Assembly (NCBI RefSeq): GCF_000004195.4
Contig: NC_030677.2
Location: 202,356,713-202,420,712 of the forward strand
From: Xenopus tropicalis
Lineage: Eukaryota; Chordata; Amphibia; Anura; Pipidae
Direction: 5' to 3'
DNA length: 64,000 nucleotides
The notes below the pieces were generated by a model. It worked only from the letters and a program-made list of their open reading frames with translations, searched no databases and had not been told where the DNA came from. Positions 12,524-26,316 of the stretch are shown here, piece after piece (position 1 is the first letter of the stretch; the number at the start of each line of letters is the position of its first letter). The position numbers and the translations under genes were made by a program.

Positions 12524-12550
12524 GCAAATGGTCATATTCTTTCTTTTATT
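12524..12550 (-). terminator. Candidate WDR7 polyadenylation site
   Basis: On the minus strand AATAAA occupies 12550-12545. About 20-30 nt downstream comes a T/GT-rich tract (TTTGCTGGTGTTTATTTTTC), the usual downstream element. Cleavage would be near 12525-12532. Other minus-strand AATAAA motifs at 12893-12888 and 13083-13078 lack such a clear downstream element, and the latter lies in a MITE. Confidence 0.5.
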
Positions 12551-12961
12551 TCACACGGATATGTACATGGACATGTACAAGCTCAATGAATGTTTTACCA
12601 CAGTTTTATCATTTACAAAGCACAATCACGTCGATCCAAAATGGTTGTACTGGCGTTATAGTTTGTCATATTATCTGCCAACATGGAAGCCACATAGAAC
12701 TATCTACGGTATCTAAGGTAACAGCACCAAATACAGCAGGAAACCACTCACACAATATTATTACACCATAATGAGAATTCAAATGGAAATGGGAAGCTCC
12801 TAAGCTATTGTGAATGGAAATGAAATAGTTAAATATGAGATTTTTCTTTAGCGCATATGTATAGAGACAAGTTACCCTTTATTTCGCTTTACAAAAGTAC
12901 ATTTTACTTTGGTTTTCAGTAAATGTAAATGTGTGTACTTATAAATATGAATGGAATGCTA

Positions 12962-13180
12962 AGGGGCAGATTTAAAAAAAATAATTGAGTTTTACTACAA
13001 TTTGGGTTTTTTTTTTGGCAAAAACGTGAATTTTCGAGAAAAACGAAGAGTAGAATATGATTTTATGGTGATCAGATTTATTTTAACGTGATTTTATGGT
13101 TACGTTTTTAAGATTCGAGCGTTTTTATACATAAACGAGCACTCAAGATTTTCAAGTATTTGAGTTTTTTCAATTTGAAA
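12962..13180. mobile_element. MITE-like segment in the WDR7 3' UTR
   Basis: Starts AAGGGGCAGATTTAAAAAAA, a diverged form of the GGGGCAGATTTATCAA terminus. It is followed by T-rich sequence with AAAACGTGAATTTTCGAG. A related element with clearer ends is at 46606-46855. Confidence 0.45.
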
Positions 13181-13562
13181 CCCTGACGTTATCATGGAGA
13201 CATGTTGGCTGTAAGTATGAGCTAATTTTATAAAGAGTTGTTTTTATGTTGTGTTGATGGATGTTCAAGGCTGGGTCTTTAGCAATATGTATAGTTTAAT
13301 GTCTGGATTGAGTAATAAGTAGACTCAGCCTTTCCCACTTTTCCCTTCTATGAAGGTGGAAGAACACAGCACAGATACCCCCAAAACTCACTACATTCTT
13401 GGCATTTTCCCAGTGACTAACTCCATTATAGTCAATGATTCCCAGTCATTCTCCTGATATATGAGCCTTGCATATTAAAAACTCCCAAAGTACAATGAGA
13501 AGTGTGTAACTTTTTCAGAAAGTGGCAAGTGTTGCTGGGAAATCAGAAAACACCGTTGTCAC

Positions 13563-14250
13563 AATTGGAGAAGTCCTTGGCCACCACAACCTAACAAAAT
13601 GGTTGACAAAATGAATGCTGCCTGAATCTAAAGCTGGAGGTTGTAGTCAACGCTAACAACCCCTTTCCTAAACTACAAAATAAATTATATATATATCTAT
13701 ACATACAGAAACACACATATTTGACTCCTGGGGGCACCTCTTGTAGCCTGGCTATAGAAGATTGAATATAAGCTTAGATAGAAGATTAAATTTAAGCAGC
13801 TGTTTCTCCCCAAGACCTTACGTCCAGTTGCCTTCCTAACTAGATGGTAAAATAAATTGTCCATGGAATATTCCACCATTGAAAATTGAGTATAATTGGA
13901 GAAGTCCTTGGCCACCACAACCTAACAAAATGGCTGACAAAACGAATGCTGCCTGAATCTAAAGCTGGAGGTTGGAGTCAACGCAAATAACCCCTTTCTT
14001 AAACTACAAAATACATTATATATATATCTATACATACATAAACACACATATTTGACTCCTGGGGGCCTGGATAGAAGACTGAATATAAGCCTGGATAGAA
14101 GACTGAATATAAGCCTGGATAGAAGATTGAATATAAGCCTGGCTATAGAAGATTGAATATAAGCAGCTGTTTCTCCCCAAGACCTTACGTCCAGTTGCCT
14201 TCCTAACTAGATGGTAAAATAAATTGTCCGTGGAATATTCCACCACTGAG
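13563..14250. repeat. 332-bp tandem duplication in the WDR7 3' UTR
   Basis: The block starting ATTGGAGAAGTCCTTGGCC at 13563 recurs at 13895 with high identity, through AAAGCTGGAGGTTG, a TATATATATCTATACATACA tract, and CAGCTGTTTCTCCCC. The second copy has an extra short array (about 14067-14160) of roughly 22-bp GCCTGGATAGAAGACTGAAT units. Confidence 0.9.
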
Positions 14251-15006
14251 CGAACAAATGAAACAGAATACATTTGCAACTAGATGGATATGTTTGTCTC
14301 AGAATTCCCCGTTGTACTCCGTCACAATCCCATTTCGTACATGGAAAACCTAAAAAGTGAAAGCCCAAGTTCTGTTCTACTTGGTTAGCTCTTAATTGGA
14401 TAATGTCTACATTCATCATCGATGCACGTTCACCTTAGCTGCACCTTCACACATAACAAATAACCCCGAGTAGCCCAAAAGCTTTGCGGCCTTATCTCTG
14501 AAGAACATTTGGATTCAGTAAAAGGTTTAACCAACTACAAAAGAGTCAGTGAAAGGAAAATCTAAAGTGATAAACTGACGGTGGAAGAAAGAATGTTTGC
14601 TCACATCGTTCAGAATGATATGCTTCTTTAAACAGAGCGGGATCGTTGATCAAGGGGCACCTAACGAATATGCACACAAAAACACCTCTTTGAGGTTCCC
14701 CAACTATTATTCACTTCTGTTGTCCACCCTATGAATTAATGTGCACCCTGTGTGTATCGTTTACCAAATATGCCAAAGGGCTACAAGAGATCTGTAGGTC
14801 CAGGCTCCCTTTACACATAGTAAATACAAAATATGCATTCAGCCCAACTCTTCTTACATCGCCATACATGGGGTATGTTTACTAAGAATGGAGATAAATA
14901 TCACCGGTGATGTTGTCTGTAGCAACCAGTTAGGTCTTTGCTTTGATTTCTAACTTGTAGGTGGCTGTTCAAATCTTATTTATCTCCAATCTTAGCAAAC
15001 ACGCCC

Positions 15007-15290
15007 CATGGGCTGATTAAAGCTGCCAACTTGGTCCCAGCAGCTTATTGGCTCACAACTGAGGCCCACAACTGGCCAACTGGCTGATATCTGACCATAT
15101 ATTGGGTAGACATCTCTCAGGCAGGCTTAAAAATTTTGTTGTTTGAGGACCAAATCGTTGTATTGATGTCGTCCTTGTTTGGTGGGTCTCCATAGGCTTT
15201 GTTGTATCATTTGATTTCATTTCAACTTGATTTAGTCCAGCTAGTGGGTGCCAAATCCGTCTGAGATCTAATGATTTGGTGACCAGCATG
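15007..15290. repeat. MITE-like segment in the 3' UTR
   Basis: CATGGGCTGATTAAAGCTGC followed by CAACTTGGTCC is wording shared with 30198-30240 (CATACATGGACCAATAAGCT) and with 19644-19980, so it is a dispersed element. The right limit is unclear. Confidence 0.45.
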
Positions 15291-16167
15291 AGTTGGGTAA
15301 AGTGAGGCTCTCAGCACATCAATAGAACAATATCCTATAATCGATACTGCCATTTTCCAGCTGTGACACCCCAACATTTACAAAGGGAAACTTAAGGGTA
15401 TTTGTATTACATTGACTCCAATACTGCATCATTTAAGGTTTTGATACCCAAACCATAAGCAAGTAATTCTATCTTCTTAAATAATTTCATATTTAACGTA
15501 ACAGTAGACACTTGCACTGGTCTTCAAACTTCAAAGCAAAAACCTGAAAACAAACAAAAAATGAAGATTCTCGTTGATGGAATGTTTTGAGCCCTAATCC
15601 TACAGAGAAGATCCTGTGCAAATGGAATTATGTACACATTATATACAGTTTGAGAGGAAAGTCTTAGACCAGTTCCCAGACACGACATTATTTTCAGTTG
15701 GAAACGCTACAAAAAATGATAATTTTAAATATAACCGAGGACAGAAAACAAACCATATAAAGGCAAATGGACAAACAATACACATGGTACACGTTTCCTC
15801 GCATACGAACGCAACTTGAGCGTTAACACAACGATACCACTAAAACATTTTGGAAGAACTAACGAACACATAAAATAAAATGCACATCGAGTTTGTGTAT
15901 CCTGTCTACTGAGATTACTGTAACATCGTTTGGAAAGGACTACGGGGGGGGGGGGGTTTAAAGTGCTAGACGACCGGAAAGGTAACTATTTACACGAATG
16001 AATATCCAGTATCTGGATCTACAGAGGGTGCAATATATCTCACAAGGTTGTCATGCACGCCTAACACAATAAGGGTTCTTCGCCCCGACGACAGGTACAG
16101 AAGCTCGTAACAAAGACAGAACTCATGCTAAAGTAAGAACTCATAGTAAGAAATGGCTTCCCCCGGC

Positions 16168-17898
<1,731 letters not shown>

Positions 17899-18053
17899 AT
17901 ATGTAATAAATGGCACTAAGTTTGCCCAGGAGCAGTAACCCATAGCAACCAATCAGCAGGTTGAATTTTCTGGTCACCTGTTCAAAAGCAAACATCTTAT
18001 TGGTTGCTATGGGTTACTGCTACTGGGCAAACTTAGTGCCTTTTATTACATAT
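17899..18053. mobile_element. Hairpin MITE
   Basis: Two arms of about 57 bp (17899-17955 and 17997-18053) are inverted copies with about three mismatches. They contain GGCACTAAGTTTGCCCAG and GTAACCCATAGCAACCAAT. The loop is about 41 bp. Confidence 0.85.
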
Positions 18054-18670
18054 GGGGCTTAGTGTTTTTATTGGACAAAGAACATTCAATAGCAACACAG
18101 AAACATAAGCTTTTTAGTATATTATTATATTTTATTCTTTATTTTTCTGCAAATGAAGCCATGTAGTGGGATCAGCGCGTGCAAGCCGTATGATATTAAT
18201 GGCATAAATATCAATTAAACCTTTACAGGGTGTCCTTAATCACCTCACGTTATATATATACGGCCACAGTAAACACCGCTGTAACCATTAATGACTTGGC
18301 TCTAAAAATGCAAAGGCTGGAAATAGATATGATCAGGAATATCTTAATCAATAACCAGAAAATTCCTGTCTTGCAAACAGACGGCTAAATAAGAGTATTG
18401 TGTTGTAGTGCAGCCGGGAGCATAACCGCGAGCCCACGGATCCCAGGTATTGGGTGTAGGATTGGCCGGGGTGGTGTGTAAGTGGATTCCAATGGGCTAA
18501 CCCATGTCAGTGCTAATATTAACAGATACACATATGTACATATATTACACACCGGACCAATCAATGATTAGTAAAACAGGTCTATGGTGCAAGCAAATAG
18601 GTAGGGGGAGTGGGAAATGTGCATAATAAATTGGCTGTGCATAAGAACTGAGACATAAAAGGACAGTATC

Positions 18671-18690
18671 CCCCCCCCCCCCCCCCCCCC
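18671..18690. repeat. Poly-C run of 20
   Basis: An uninterrupted run of about 20 C; the exact length may be unreliable in an assembly. Confidence 0.85.
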
Positions 18691-19011
18691 TTTCTCAAAG
18701 AAGGTTTGGGCTTGCCATAATGTTTCTCTAGTGTTTTAATTGGGAAATAGCTATGGCTTTAAACTGTTTTTGCTTGCTAACTTCCTGTCTCACTTCCTGG
18801 TTCTGTTGAGTCACTGTTTGTGGAGGTGTGGTTAGTAAAACAAATTAATAGGCCAAAAAGGTTGCAGTTTAGAGAAGGGAATGGTTATACAGAGTTTCTT
18901 TATCTTTGTTTAAACAAAGGACCCCAACGACTAAGACAAAATATGTCATCCTACAGTAACAATGTGGGGGGGAGCGGGAGGCCCCATTGTTACTGTGGAT
19001 TAAGGTAAGGT

Positions 19012-19170
19012 GGCCATACACACATCGATATTATTGTACGGAACTGGGGCTGAATCGTCAGGAAGAGGTGGAATCCCTATTATTTCTACCTCCATATTTG
19101 ACGATTCAGCTACATCAACCAACCAATGGTCGCAGTAAAGATAGTATTTGGAACTAATATGGCCACCTTT
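19012..19170. mobile_element. MITE 1 of a four-element run
   Basis: GGTGGCCATACACACATCG at the left and ATATGGCCACCTTTA at the right are inverted ends. Internal GGCTGAATCGTCAGGAAGAG and ACGATTCAGC form a second inner inverted pair. Relatives are at 25226-25450 and 43935-44150. Confidence 0.7.
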
Positions 19171-19452
19171 AGGGCAGTGACACACGGGGAGATTAGTCGC
19201 CCGTGATAAATCTTCGTTACTGCGGGCGACTAATCTCCTTGACATGACATCCCACCAGCAAGAATGTAAATTGCCAGGGAGATGGGATACGCATTGCGTT
19301 TCCTTTGGTTTCCCGAAGTTGCCCGAAGAAAACGCAATGCGTATGCCATCACACAGGCAATTTACATTCTTGCTGGTGGGATGGCATTGAGGGGCTTAGT
19401 AACGAAAATTTGTTGCGGGGCGACTAATCTCCCCATGTGTCATTGCCCATGG
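19171..19452. mobile_element. MITE 2 of the run: long hairpin
   Basis: Ends GGGCAGTGACACACGGGGAG and CTCCCCATGTGTCATTGCCC are inverted. Inner arms with CCCACCAGCAAGAATGTAAA and its complement, and ACGCATTGCGTTT and its complement, extend the fold across nearly all 280 bp. Confidence 0.8.
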
Positions 19453-19454
19453 GG

Positions 19455-19640
19455 TGAAGACACACGGAGCTACTAGTAGCGGCTACTAAAACAGACAATG
19501 CTGATCATTTACTGATAATTGTCTCTACGTGTGTTTTAGCAGAGGCAATTCTCAGTATTGTCTATGGCAGGCGATTTTCTAGGATTTGGTTGCCATGAAA
19601 AAGTAGTTGCTACTAGTAGCTCAGTGTGTCTTTACCCTTA
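19455..19640. mobile_element. MITE 3 of the run
   Basis: GGTGAAGACACACGGAGCTA at the left and GAGCTACTAGTAGC reversed at the right (TAGTAGCTCAGTGTGTCTTTACCC) form inverted ends around CTACTAGTAGC. Confidence 0.75.
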
Positions 19641-19643
19641 AGC

Positions 19644-19980
19644 TGCCCATACACGGGCAGATCCGCTCGCTTGGTGATGTTGCCAAGCGAGTGGATCTTC
19701 ACCTGATATCCCCACCTACGGGTGGGCAATATCGGGTAACATGTAAGCCCTGGGGCCAAACGGTCGAATTCTGACGGCGGCAATGGGGCAGTCGGTTCAG
19801 GGACCGCATCAACGAGCAGATACAGTCCCCGGTCTGACTGAATTTTCTAACCTGCCCATTCGATATCTGGCCAATTTCAGGCCCTTCGTTTCTGCCCCTA
19901 CACGGGCTGATAAGCTGCCAAATCGGTCCAAGGGACCCAAATCAGCAGCTACAATCGGCCTGTGTATGGGGACCTTTAGT
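19644..19980. mobile_element. MITE 4 of the run
   Basis: GCTGCCCATACACGGGCAGA at the left is mirrored by GGCCTGTGTATGGGGACC at the right. Inner inverted pieces include GCTCGCTTGG / CCAAGCGAG. The same family is fragmentary at 43384-43520. Confidence 0.65.
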
Positions 19981-20516
19981 ACTTCGGGTCATTTGTTTAA
20001 ATAAAGATAATAAACTCTGTATAAACATCAGCCTCTGTACAAACATTAGTCTTTTGGGCTTTGAAAAACTGGGCTTTCCGGGTCAAAACCAGACAGGCAG
20101 CAACTGTATTTTACAGCGATGTTGCATTCCTATAGGATAAACCTTAACTTGCAATTCTTTTTACTTTAATATAGATGCTAGACAGTCTAGCATGTAGTCA
20201 TGTAAACTTCCTAGGGGGCTAATGAACGATCAAAAAGTGCATCTAAGGTGCATCAGAAGGAACCTCTAGGAGCCATGGTTTCCATTTCTTACTTTGAGGC
20301 AAGATATACGCTCTAAATGGTCTGATGTTGCCCTGGTTGTGTGAAAGGTTGGATTCTTGAGTCAGTTCTATAAATAAGAAACTCAGTGGTTATTAGTACT
20401 ATGTGCCTTACTTGCTTTATATAATATGGAACCGGGCTTGTGGCATAATGAAACTGTTGGGCAATAATGCAGAAGACATTGGAAGGGTTGCAAATTTAAC
20501 TGAAATTCCTTCTCTA

Positions 20517-20774
<258 letters not shown>

Positions 20775-20820
20775 TCATTTCATTGACACAATCAAAGCCT
20801 ACCTCCCGGTCTGTTATAAA

Positions 20821-21262
20821 ATGGTTATTCAAAGCATTAGGCCAGGGATCCCTGAACCTTGTTTTACTTGTGAGCCACACTCAGATGTAAAAAGTGTTGG
20901 GGAGCCACACAAGCATGAAAAAAAGTTCTTTGGGGGCCAAATAAGGGCTGTGATTGGCTATTTGGTAGCCCCATGTGGCCTGCAGGAGGCTCTGCGTAGA
21001 GTAAAACTGTGTCTCTGGGCTTCCAAAACTTGTCACCAAACCAAAAATGTAAAAATGGCACCTACTTTGGGGCCACTGGGAGCAACATCCAAGGGGTCGG
21101 TGAGGAACATGTTGCCCCTGAGCCACTCATTGGGGATCACTGTATTAGACCATAAGAAAGAAGGAATTGAGAACTACAGCATCAAGAAAGCCTAATATAA
21201 TTGCAGTCCTAAATGAATGTTCAGATAGGGTGGTCATATATATATATATATATATATATATA
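20821..21262. repeat. Tandem duplication, copy 1
   Basis: Matches 21468-21912 at a fixed offset of 647 bp. I see only two substitutions in about 415 compared bases, plus different lengths of the terminal (TA)n. It lies in the 33.4-kb WDR7 intron, 86 bp from the penultimate exon. Inside it is a hAT-type MITE (20843-21142). Confidence 0.95.
20843..21142. mobile_element. hAT-type MITE (family A) copy 1
   Basis: Ends CAGGGATCCCTGAACC and TTGGGGATCACTG. Flanking 8-mers CATTAGGC and TATTAGAC match at 6 of 8 positions, the 8-bp duplication expected of hAT elements. Relatives: 24878, 35466, 53803, 57830. Confidence 0.8.
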
Positions 21263-21467
21263 ACAAGTGCAGGGTGGAGAGCACACCAAAGTTACTGTAC
21301 ACTACCTGGGTGCCAGAGCCGAAAAATAGAACAAACATGGAAAAGTGTCGGCACTCACAGGATTTACACAATCATCTTAAGGACAAAAGAGTCATGTTTG
21401 GATGCAAAAAAAGGTGAGGTTTTATTGTCCTACGTTTCAGTTCCCTACTGGAACCTTCGTCAGGGAG

Positions 21468-21879
21468 ATGGTTATTCAAAGCATTAGGCCAGGGATCCCT
21501 GAACCTTGTTTTACTTGTGAGCCACACTCAGATGTAAAAAGTGTTGGGGAGCCACACAAGCATGAAAAAAAGTTCTTTGGGGGCCAAATAAGGGCTGTGA
21601 TTGGCTATTTGGTAGCCCCATGTGGCCTGCAGGAGGCTCTGCGTAGAGTAAAACTGTGTCTCTGGGCTTCCAAAACTTGTCACCAAGCCAAAAATGTAAA
21701 AATGGCACCTACTTTGGGGCCACTGGGAGCAACATCCAAGGGGTCGGTGAGGAACATGTTGCCCCTGAGCCACTCATTGGGGATCACTGTATTAGACCAT
21801 AAGAAAGAAGGAATTGAGAACTACAGCATCAAGAAAGCCTAATATAATTGCAGTCCTAAATGAATGTTCAGATAGGGTG

Positions 21880-21912
<33 letters not shown>
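21468..21912. repeat. Tandem duplication, copy 2
   Basis: Second copy of the 20821 block, carrying its own hAT MITE at 21490-21789. The 205-bp spacer 21263-21467 is present only between the copies. It ends with a MITE-like segment (CCTACGTTTCAGTTCCC ... GGAACCTTCGTCAGGG). Confidence 0.95.
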
Positions 21913-21919
<7 letters not shown>

Positions 21920-22550
21920 TATTTCAATTTGCTCCTCCCTCAGTGCCTTCTGTGACCTGTTGCGACTGGGATGCCCCTTCCATTTTACAGAGGCCAAAAC
22001 CAATACGAAGTGCTACAGGTGGAACTAGTACTAGTTATTTTATTCTCTATGCTACAGGGCCAACACAGCAATATACAAGAAGATATAGTGAAAGAATGAT
22101 AGAGAAGCTTAAGGAACTGTGTAGTTGATGTTTTTGTGGTGCTGTCATTGTACCAATGCTTCTGTTATAAAACGGTCAACAACAAAAGACATTTGTGTGC
22201 CAAATTCTAGAGCAACGTAAGAAACTGGACAGACTTGGCATGACGTAACATTGTTTGTGCCTGACTTGCACATATGTAATTGGAAATTTGTTTTACTCCT
22301 AAGTCTCAAAAATCCTTATAGCAAAGGTCACAGGAAGAAGAACTTCAACAGCAAAGAGGAATAGTGGTCTAAAGCCAAAGATCACATCTGTAATAGATGG
22401 TTAGTGAGTAGGATTAGCGGCAAAGAACAACATGAAATGACTGGAGAGCTTCACCCATCATAGCCTTTTGGAAGTTGATATTTATGGTAGGGCTGCCACT
22501 CACAGAGCATAGATAGCCTAAGCCAATGTGCAACAATGCATGACTTGAGT

Positions 22551-23480
22551 AATGCCCTCAAAATCTGACCTTCTAAGGAGCAGAGGAAAATAATATGACC
22601 TGATGAGAAAGCCAAACAAAGGCTTCAGCCTCGCCGCCTCTTCCCAACCCTTTAACCATAGTGATTGATGTCATATGGGAAGTCATCAAGTCAGATTATT
22701 ACTCTGCATGGGAATATTACGGCCAAGGAACACAAAGCCGGTTTAAGGCTCAAGGTTGACCCTTTGGGGCAAACAATGGCCATGATAGATCAAGTGTCAA
22801 GTTTACTTATTTTGGTGGATTAACTGGAACTGGGCATGAATAATCCTATTGCCTACCAGTTTTATGCTAAAGACTTTTTCTCCATCAGAAATTTGACCCA
22901 AAACAAATCCCTTCCTTCAACTAAAAGCTGACATTTCACATTAATTCTTATTTATATTTTACTACTTTATTTCCTTCCACACTTCGCTAATCTGTACCAA
23001 GACCAGAACATAGAGAAGACCCAGAAAAATGAAGAGTGTGATGTGGTGCTCCAACAGTAATAACCTGGGCTGGAGCGAGAAGAGGAGCAATGGACCTTGG
23101 GTAATGCCCTCAAACTCTGACCTTCTGGGCAGCAGAGGAAAATAATAATATGACCTGATGAGTTGTCTTGATGAAAGCCAAAGGAAGCCTTCAGCCGCCT
23201 GTTCCCAACCCTTTAACCATGGTGATTGATGTCATATGGGAAGTCGTCAAGTCAGATTATTACTCTGCATGGGAATATTACGACCAAGGAATACAAAGCC
23301 GGTTTAAGGCTCAAGGTTGACCCTATGGTGCAAACAATGGCCATGATAGATTGAAGTGTCACAGTTACTTATTGTGGTGGATTAACTGGCGCTGGGCATG
23401 AATAATCCTATTGCCTACCAGTTTTATGCTAAAGACTTTACCTGCATCAAAAATTTGAATTAAACACAAATTTCTACCCT
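22551..23480. repeat. Diverged tandem duplication, about 550-bp offset
   Basis: The block beginning GTAATGCCCTCAAAATCTGA near 22550 recurs near 23100 (GTAATGCCCTCAAACTCTGA). The match continues through GTGATTGATGTCATATGGGA and AATAATCCTATTGCCTACC with scattered substitutions and small indels. It is clearly older than the 20821 duplication. Confidence 0.9.
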
Positions 23481-23639
23481 GACTAAAACTGGCATTTCCC
23501 ATGAATTCATATTTTACTGGGACAAAACTTGGATATTATTCCAGTAGAAATGTGGTCCACTGATGTCTTACTTTTTTAATTTAGCGGTTGATGTAGTGCT
23601 CCTAAAGTAGTCCTCTGGGCCAAGGCACTTTTCAGCAAA

Positions 23640-24095
23640 CAGGAGCAGGGCCTGTCTTATAAATGGCGGGGCCCAAATGGGACCATTTTGGCGGGGCCCC
23701 CTACACAAGGGTTTCAGGGCTGGATGGGCAAATAGTCCCTGCCTCTCGCTCTGTGGCTGATCTTGTAACCCTTCCTTTTCACCTCTCCTTCTCTTGTTCC
23801 ATTGACCCCCAACATTTAATGGCACAATGTGGCCCCCAAGCACTATGAATGCAGTTCCCATTTTGTGTTTAATATCCCAGAACAGATAGTAGCATAATCT
23901 GGCAATCGTTATAGGGGCTGGCTAGATAGCTTTATGTGCTTATTCCCCATGGTGTGAGGCCCTATTGGGTCCAATAGGTTCAACTGGCCTAAGGCTGGCC
24001 CTGAACAGTAGCACTGGCCCAGATAAGCGATTATAATCACTTGGGGGGTGCCTAACATTTTCACATCCCCCAGTGATTATACCTTTCCTTCTACC
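23640..24095. repeat. GC-rich dispersed repeat plus short hairpin
   Basis: GGGCCTGTCTTATAAATGGC and GGCGGGGCCCC type wording, ending CTAAGGCTGGCCCTGAACAG. It is followed by a small inverted pair around AATCACTTGGGGG / CCCCCAGTGATT. Confidence 0.45.
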
Positions 24096-24119
24096 TACAT
24101 GGATGTTCCAAAATTTACA

Positions 24120-24870
24120 ATGCAGAATAAATGTCCACCTCCTTCATCATGAAATTCCTTCTTAAAGAACAAATATAAATAACAGAAACAATTCCTAATG
24201 GGTAAAATCAATTCCCATACAGAATGTAGCTGTTGCGAAGGTAAAGAGAAGCCCGGGTCAATTTACATTAAAGTGATGATGGAGTATAAAGAAGTCTATG
24301 GAGACCTTGAGCTGACCATGGGGGCGGTGGAAGAAGAATCCTTTGGGCCTCCCCTTGGCCGTAACATGTCTGAGAGCCCTGAAATATTCATACATTGTTT
24401 TTTTTCTCCATTATTTTGTCTCCCTTCTATACATGAATATTCCTTTTGCCTGTAGATTCTTGTCTTCAAAGCGCTCTTTTCTCATTTCGCTCTGACACGT
24501 TGAGGAACATTATGCATTAATGCTCTCTGCACTGCCTTGTTCGACATTAAATATTAAAAATACAAAACAAACAAAAATAATGCACACCTAGTATTTCTTC
24601 CCCCATTGCTTGTTTGTTGCTAGTGAATCCTGTGATCTGTTTGGGAGAAAACTTGCCTTGATTTGAAGTGTAAATGAGTGCAGCTCGGGCCGCCTTTAGA
24701 TCAGCCCATTATCCAAAGACATGGTAATCCCAAAGCTCTTGATCTGTAATGATTAGAAATGCATCTGTGTGTTTGCTACAAAGCTTCCTAAGCTGCTCTG
24801 CTACACGAAACGGCATAACTTAGTGTGTTGCTTTGATAAAACTTTGTGTCGCAGCATTTTATTGGCTGAA
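24120..24870. other. Low-repeat intronic block, candidate conserved element
   Basis: No repeat family is recognised. Composition is balanced, with homeodomain-like AT motifs (ATTAATG, TAATGATTAG). A 64-codon plus-strand frame at 24240-24450 has no domain. The block is only a candidate for regulatory sequence. Confidence 0.35.
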
Positions 24871-24877
24871 ACTGTTC

Positions 24878-25145
24878 ACTATCCCCCAACCAGTGGCTCT
24901 GGGGCAACATGGTGCTCAACGACCCCCTGGATGTTGCTCTCAGTGCCCCCAATCCAGATAGTTATTTGAAGTCCTAAAGACCATGGCTACTGCCAAACAA
25001 GCCTCCTGTAGGCTGCCAGTTCACACTGGGCTACAGAATAACCAATCAGAGCCCTTACTGGTCACCCCTAGGAGCTTTTTTTCATGCTTGCTTTGCTCCC
25101 CAACTTATTTATATGTAAATGTTGCTCACGGATTTGGAACCCCTG
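24878..25145. mobile_element. hAT-type MITE (family A), diverged
   Basis: Reverse orientation: CCCCCAACCAGTGGCTCTGG at the left, GGAACCCCTG at the right. The internal order matches the 53803 copy. No clear target duplication remains. Confidence 0.7.
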
Positions 25146-25225
25146 ATCTACATCCTCTGACGCTCACACTTGCAGTGGGGTCTTCTACCCTCAATAACTG
25201 AAGGTGTATAAAACTGGTACAGTTA

Positions 25226-25450
25226 GAGGTATGGGTTATCACTGCCGATATCGGTCGACTCGTCAATCTGCCAGGTTAAAATTGAAGGCGCCCAAGCAAA
25301 ATCTACGTTCAGGGCTGAATCGGCAGGAAGTAGAAATCCTATTGTTTCTAACTCCATATCTAACGATTCAGCCCTGAATGTCAGTGGAGGGTTGGAACGA
25401 TCTTTTGTGTGACCAAAAGATTGAAATTGTTACGTGTATGGCCACTTTAA
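25226..25450. mobile_element. MITE related to 19012 element
   Basis: Contains GGGCTGAATCGGCAGGAAGT and the mirrored CTAACGATTCAGCCC, ending GTGTATGGCCACTTTAAG. Confidence 0.6.
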
Positions 25451-26316
25451 GAGTTAGAAGAAGAAAGGAAATAATTAAAAAACCATGAAAAACCAAAAAA
25501 GGAAGACCAATTAAAATGAATAGGCCATTCTATAACATACAAACAAATGTTAACCTGAATGTAAACCACCCCTTTAACTGCCCAATGGTGACTTCTTTGT
25601 ATAACATCCCTGTATTCACTGGTAACTCATATTGTGAAGACCAAGCATGTGATCTAGAACTAGAACTAGAAGTTTGCAACAGCCCCCAGTGACATTCCAC
25701 CACTCTATTCCCTTGTGTGGGACATTAATGGGTCAACTTTCAACCTTTGGTAAATACGCCCCTAGAAATCCCATGAACAGAGAGTGAAGCAAGAGTGATG
25801 GAATGAATAAGCTCCTCCCCATTCTCTGGTACAGCTAGTGGTGCTTGGGTATAAAATCACGATTCCACAATCACATACTGGGGGAAATACTACATTGCTC
25901 AACCTTAAATGTACCATGAAGGTAAAAGAAACCTCAATATTCCCTACAGAGAATGTTGTTGTGCAAGGGCAGCACCAATAGAATAGTAGGGGGGAGAGTC
26001 TTTGAAAATATATAAAATATCTTAAAACGAGTGAGATTCAGGAGATATAAAGTTATTGGTTTTGAAACATATAAGTAACAGCATAAAAGGGGCTGATAGA
26101 TTGTGCTGATTCAGCCAACAGGAGATACACTGGAAATACCAGCTCAATACTCCAAGTCCTATGGGTCTCCGTATGGATCTGGATTAAGCGCCTTTACCCG
26201 GGCTCAGTAAGTACCTTTCAATAGTGATCGTGAGCGCTTCTTTAACTTCTTAATGTAACGGAACGTAGCAAATATTTCTATGGTTTCATATGGGAGGGAA
26301 AAGGGACTTACAGGGC

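Larger units (their letters stand above)
12525..16167 (-). other. wdr7: Probable WDR7 3' untranslated region
   Basis: After the stop codon there is no further coding sequence. The stretch from 16167 to about 15300 is low in repeats and AT-rich, as expected of a conserved 3' UTR. The distal end is set by the AATAAA at 12550-12545. Inside lie a 332-bp tandem duplication (13563-14250), two MITE-like segments (12962-13180 and 15007-15290) and a G run near 15944. The length of about 3.6 kb is inferred. A shorter transcript using another signal is possible. Confidence 0.5.

Noticed and set aside
20821..21842. 124- and 146-codon frames in the duplicated block
   Set aside because: They run through a hAT MITE and are identical only because the block is duplicated.
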